Positions 35,495 through 37,358 of a DNA stretch of 37,358 bases are shown here, in pieces. Where the stretch lies: NCBI GenBank assembly GCA_037140475.1, contig JBAXEJ010000022.1, positions 1-37,358 on the forward strand, read 5' to 3'. A program made the position numbers and the translations under genes. The stretch comes from PALSA-1006 sp037140475 (GTDB lineage Bacteria; Pseudomonadota; Gammaproteobacteria; Burkholderiales; Gallionellaceae). The notes beneath the pieces were generated by a model, which made no database searches, had not been told where the DNA came from, and saw only the letters and a program-made list of their open reading frames with translations. The stretch's first letter is position 1. The number at the start of each line of letters is the position of its first letter.

Positions 35495-35701
35495 TTAAGG
35501 GCTGCAAGCCTCGGGGAGATAATTCAGCCCTTCGCTGTCGAGCGTGAATGTGACCCGCTTAACTTTATTTAGTTCAGTGATACGAATAACATAAATGCTG
35601 TCAAAGTTATGATCAGCCCACTCTGGCACTTGTTGGACATTTCCCCCAAGTTTCTCAAGTAAAACCCGTGCTGCATATTCTGGAGCAACGTGAACACCGA
35701 T
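35495..35701 (-). pseudogene. C-terminal remnant of a histidine-phosphatase-like protein
   Basis: The minus-strand frame reads from about 35701 into VAPEYAARVLLEKLGG and WADHNFDSIYVIRITELN to a stop at 35495. The pattern (peptide-like ARVLLEKLGG, then an acidic DxxFDSIYVI strand) resembles the C-terminal end of phosphoglycerate-mutase-like histidine phosphatases. The catalytic N-terminus (RHG motif) is absent; upstream bases belong to another remnant on the other strand. The family assignment is tentative. Confidence 0.45.
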
Positions 35702-35703
35702 TC

Positions 35704-35856
35704 TGCTTGAACGTGGAGTACGGCGTATTTTATGTGTTTGACGAAGCGTCAAGCCAGCTTACCCCTACTGGTGGCTATGGAGTGCAGTTAGAGCAGCTTC
35801 AGACGATGACGATACAAGATGGGTTGGTTGGGCAGTGCGCAAAAAGGCGCACGTAG
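35704..35856 (+). pseudogene. GAF-domain fragment
   Basis: The plus-strand frame YGVFYVFDEASSQLTPTGGYG, then DGLVGQCAKRR up to TAG resembles the middle of a GAF domain of a signalling protein (typical pattern GVFYLxDxxxxxLxLxxxYA ... GEGLVGQxA). Only about 48 residues remain, with no start, no partner domain and no ribosome site, so it is a broken piece. It abuts the phosphatase remnant on the opposite strand. Confidence 0.5.
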
Positions 35857-36240
35857 AGAGATTATTCAGCACTTTGTCCAACTACCTAATCCAAAAAATC
35901 AGCGGCCGTACCTTTACGAACTTGGATGACAGGGGGGGAATACAAATCTGAAAAAGAAGCCACCGCGACACTTGCGGACATCGAAAAATATGTCCGATTC
36001 TGGATTGAGGAGGAATATCACCAGCGCATACATAGTGGCACTTCTCGAGCACCGATCATGCACTGGAAGGAAGAGACAGCTAATTTGCCCCAAGGATTGA
36101 CTGATGTCGATGTTGATGTGCTGGCTCGTACACCAAATCTATTCCGACGGGCAGATATTGAAAATATCGACCTTGAGTCGTTGCGTATCATGGAGAGGTA
36201 CCCCACAAATGCAGGGCGGAAGGGGAAAGAGAAGGAATAA
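35855..36240 (+). pseudogene. Mu/TniA-type transposase C-terminal remnant, frameshifted
   Basis: One frame (35855-35926) reads REIIQHFVQLPNPKNQRPYLYELG; a second frame (35926-36240) reads GGEYKSEKEATATLADIEKYV, then FWIEEEYHQRIHSGTSRAPIMHW and on to a stop. Together they follow the end of the DDE integrase core of TniA/TnsB/Mu-like transposases (x-ERFFxTL, GEYxSE..TLxDLE, YHxxxHSGLxxxPxxxW). The shift falls beside a run of seven G (35932-35938), a usual slip site. The catalytic Asp residues and the N-terminus are missing. Confidence 0.55.
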
Positions 36241-36363
36241 GGCTGTATGCCCGCTCCCATCTGGAGGGGCTGAAGCGATTCTGAAATTAAATGAGCGAAT
36301 AGCAAGCAACTGATCGAACGTCGGCTTTTTAGGGAAGGCCGCGCTACAAACTGACATGGAAAG

Positions 36364-36395
36364 CACCGTCCTCATTGCGAGGGCGGTGTTTTTTT
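36364..36395 (+). terminator. Rho-independent terminator after the transposase remnant
   Basis: CACCGTCCTC (36364-36373) pairs with GAGGGCGGTG (36379-36388, one G-U pair), loop ATTGC, followed by seven T. It has no intact gene in front of it and may be left over from the mobile element. Confidence 0.85.
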
Positions 36396-36751
36396 ACTTC
36401 CGAAAAGAGTCCTGCAACTACGCTGTAAATAAGAAGAGACCAGCATCATCAAGCAGTGAAATTATTATGTTCGCATGAAGCCTTAGGCCTAACTTGATGA
36501 AGGAAGGGATATGTGTCGATAAAATCAACGAGGGAAGGATTCTGTGTCAGTGAGGGAGGGGCTTCTTGTCACGGATCCTCTTAACCGATTGATTGCTGGA
36601 TGCAGCCAAGGAAAAGTTATCTGACCGTCAATGGAAGGCGTTGAAGCACTAATTTAAATTAGTCCGAAATTAAAACAGGATCGCGAAAGCGGCCATGTTT
36701 TTTTATTTGCGATGAATCGTTATTTTTTTTCAACAAATTGCAATGTTAATG
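36396..36751. other. Non-coding stretch with one terminator-like hairpin
   Basis: No gene supported over about 350 bases. A short frame ending at 36651 (LDAAKEKLSDRQWKALKH) could be a scrap of a helix-rich protein but has no start. A hairpin with GAAA loop (36676-36699, two mismatches) followed by a T-run may be another terminator. Confidence 0.4.
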
Positions 36752-36779
36752 TTGACTCGAATCATAAATCGGGTAAAGT
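36752..36779 (+). promoter_or_regulatory. Putative promoter before the second NrdR-box pair
   Basis: TTGACT (36752-36757) and TAAAGT (36774-36779) are 16 bases apart. Transcription would start close to the first NrdR-like box. An alternative -10 (TATAGT, 36794-36799) lies inside that box. Confidence 0.5.
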
Positions 36780-36785
36780 TGCAAC

Positions 36786-36832
36786 ATGAAAAATATAGTG
36801 TTGTTTTAATTGAAAAACACTAGATGTAGTAG
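36786..36832 (+). promoter_or_regulatory. Second tandem NrdR-like box pair
   Basis: Box 1 ATGAAAAATATAGTGT (36786-36801) keeps a perfect right half of the NrdR consensus. Box 2 ACACTAGATGTAGTAG (36817-36832) shares the 13-mer CACTAGATGTAGT with the strong nrdA box. The start-to-start distance is exactly 31 bp, as at nrdA. The next gene to the right in the plus direction is the histone H1-like gene at 37212. Confidence 0.65.
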
Positions 36833-36839
36833 TTAACGA

Positions 36840-37205
36840 AAAAAGGAAAGCGCTTGCGCAAGCTTAAACTGGGGTTAGTTTCTTGAAGTCGAGGCATTCG
36901 ACTTCGCTATTGCAGTCTCTTACCGACTTTTTGCCTCGGTACGTTTCTTCCTCTGCTCTTCCTGTATTTTTATCCTCAAAAAATATTTCTGATCCCGTCG
37001 CGTTGCGACTCGGCGGAGCCAAGGCGCATGCGCCATTCATAACTAATTTATCAAATTTTCGTGACCGCATTTTGGGGGTCGGCGAAGAAGTTAATACATG
37101 CCACGGCATGTGTTGACTTAAAAGACTTTAATTGGCTGCTAAGCGGCTAACTAAGGGGGCAGTCGTTGTTTTGATGTAATTTGAGAAACTTTCACAATTA
37201 AGGAG
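36840..37205 (+). other. Stem-loop-rich region between NrdR boxes and histone-like gene, no confident gene
   Basis: Stems: GAAGTCGA/TCGACTTC (36885-36892 with 36898-36905), GTCGC/GCGAC (36997-37001 with 37005-37009), the 12-bp palindrome GGCGCATGCGCC (37023-37034) and ACATGCC/GGCATGT (37096-37102 with 37105-37111). Open frames of about 80 codons exist on both strands (36883-37116 plus, 36864-37109 minus), but neither has a ribosome site or a family I know. It could be a long 5' leader, a small RNA or a small gene. Confidence 0.4.
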
Positions 37206-37211
37206 ATTGAA

Positions 37212-37358
37212 ATGGCAACAGCCAAAAAGAAAGCAGCTAAAAAGGCCGCAGCAAAGCCTGTAGCAAAAAAAGTAGTAGCTAAGCCAGCAGCTAAAAAAGC
37301 CGCAGCTAAGCCAGCAGCTAAAAAAGCCGCAGCTAAGCCAGCAGCTAAAAAAGCCGCA
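37212..37358 (+). CDS. Histone H1-like Lys/Ala/Pro repeat protein, partial (5' end only)
   Basis: AAGGAGA stands eight bases before the ATG at 37212. The 49 codons in the window read MATAKKKAAKKAAAKPVAKK and then repeats of the AAKKAAAKP type; the frame runs off the right edge. Such chains are found in bacterial histone H1-like proteins (AlgP/HctB-like) that bind DNA non-specifically and compact or regulate it. The protein is basic and has no signal peptide. A promoter and NrdR-like boxes stand about 400 bases upstream. Final length and C-terminus are unknown. Confidence 0.85.
   Translation, partial: MATAKKKAAKKAAAKPVAKKVVAKPAAKKAAAKPAAKKAAAKPAAKKAA
37270..37358 (+). repeat. Tandem 27-bp repeats in the histone-like gene
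   Basis: The unit, about GCCGCAGCTAAGCCAGCAGC plus TAAAAAA, is repeated with near-perfect identity to the window end and encodes the nine-residue AAKKAAAKP period. Repeat number is expected to vary between strains through slippage, always in frame. Confidence 0.85.

Noticed and set aside
37023..37111. tRNA or tmRNA in the structured right-hand region
   Set aside because: I looked for a T-loop GTTCGAATC-like arm and a CCA end and found none; the stems do not form a cloverleaf.
37270..37358. CRISPR-like regular repeats at the right edge
   Set aside because: The 27-bp units are contiguous without spacers and encode an in-frame AAKKAAAKP period, so this is a coding tandem repeat.

Overview
The window looks like the chromosome of a Gram-negative, flagellate, pilus-regulating bacterium, most likely a betaproteobacterium (Nitrosomonadales-like: Methylophilaceae or Gallionellaceae would fit). 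The reasons are the order PP0621-like gene, pilS, pilR, ampD, nrdA, nrdB, the long NrdA with two ATP-cones, the histone H1-like Lys/Ala/Pro repeat protein, an outer-membrane beta-barrel and a periplasmic lytic transglycosylase. The taxonomy is inference from gene content; no rRNA or tRNA gene was recognised.

Left part (36-14439, all minus strand) is a signalling block centred on phosphorelay and cyclic di-GMP. Transcription runs right to left. A hybrid histidine kinase (9493-6797) is followed by a lipoprotein that resembles an NMT1/SsuA-type substrate-binding protein (6771-5815), a 1429-residue kinase carrying HisKA, REC, HPt, REC and an EAL phosphodiesterase (5815-1526), and a REC-PP2C phosphatase (1533-358). 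The last three genes overlap by 1 and 8 bases. No permease or ATPase accompanies the binding protein, so I infer it is a sensor subunit. Upstream are a CHASE-like/GGDEF cyclase, a lone MotB-type stator protein and a membrane PAS-GGDEF-EAL protein. A tiny divergent cold-shock-domain protein sits at the left edge.

Middle part (14485-31031) is mostly core genome: cca, slt, an LRR/Ser-Thr-kinase-like protein and a membrane/coiled-coil protein on the minus strand; a PilZ protein on the plus strand; tal and grxD on the minus strand; then a plus-strand run of a PP0621-like gene, pilS, pilR, ampD, nrdA and nrdB. nrdA has a clear promoter with two NrdR boxes 31 bp apart, starts at a TTG with a strong Shine-Dalgarno, and nrdB ends in a strong terminator.

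Right part (about 31100-36700) is an accessory, decaying region. It holds a tyrosine-recombinase pseudogene (in-frame TAG and loss of the C-terminus), a two-gene unit of an ankyrin-repeat membrane protein and a small membrane protein, an outer-membrane barrel, two small exported charged proteins (one Asr-like), a DUF4337-like protein, a junction of two gene remnants (histidine phosphatase tail and GAF piece), and a frameshifted Mu/TniA-type transposase tail.

At the right edge a second tandem pair of NrdR-like boxes (36786-36832, again 31 bp apart, sharing a 13-mer with the nrdA box) precedes about 380 bases of stem-loop-rich DNA without a confident gene, and then a histone H1-like gene that runs off the window. 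This possible extension of the NrdR regulon and the binding-protein/phosphorelay/EAL/PP2C operon are the two observations I would follow first.
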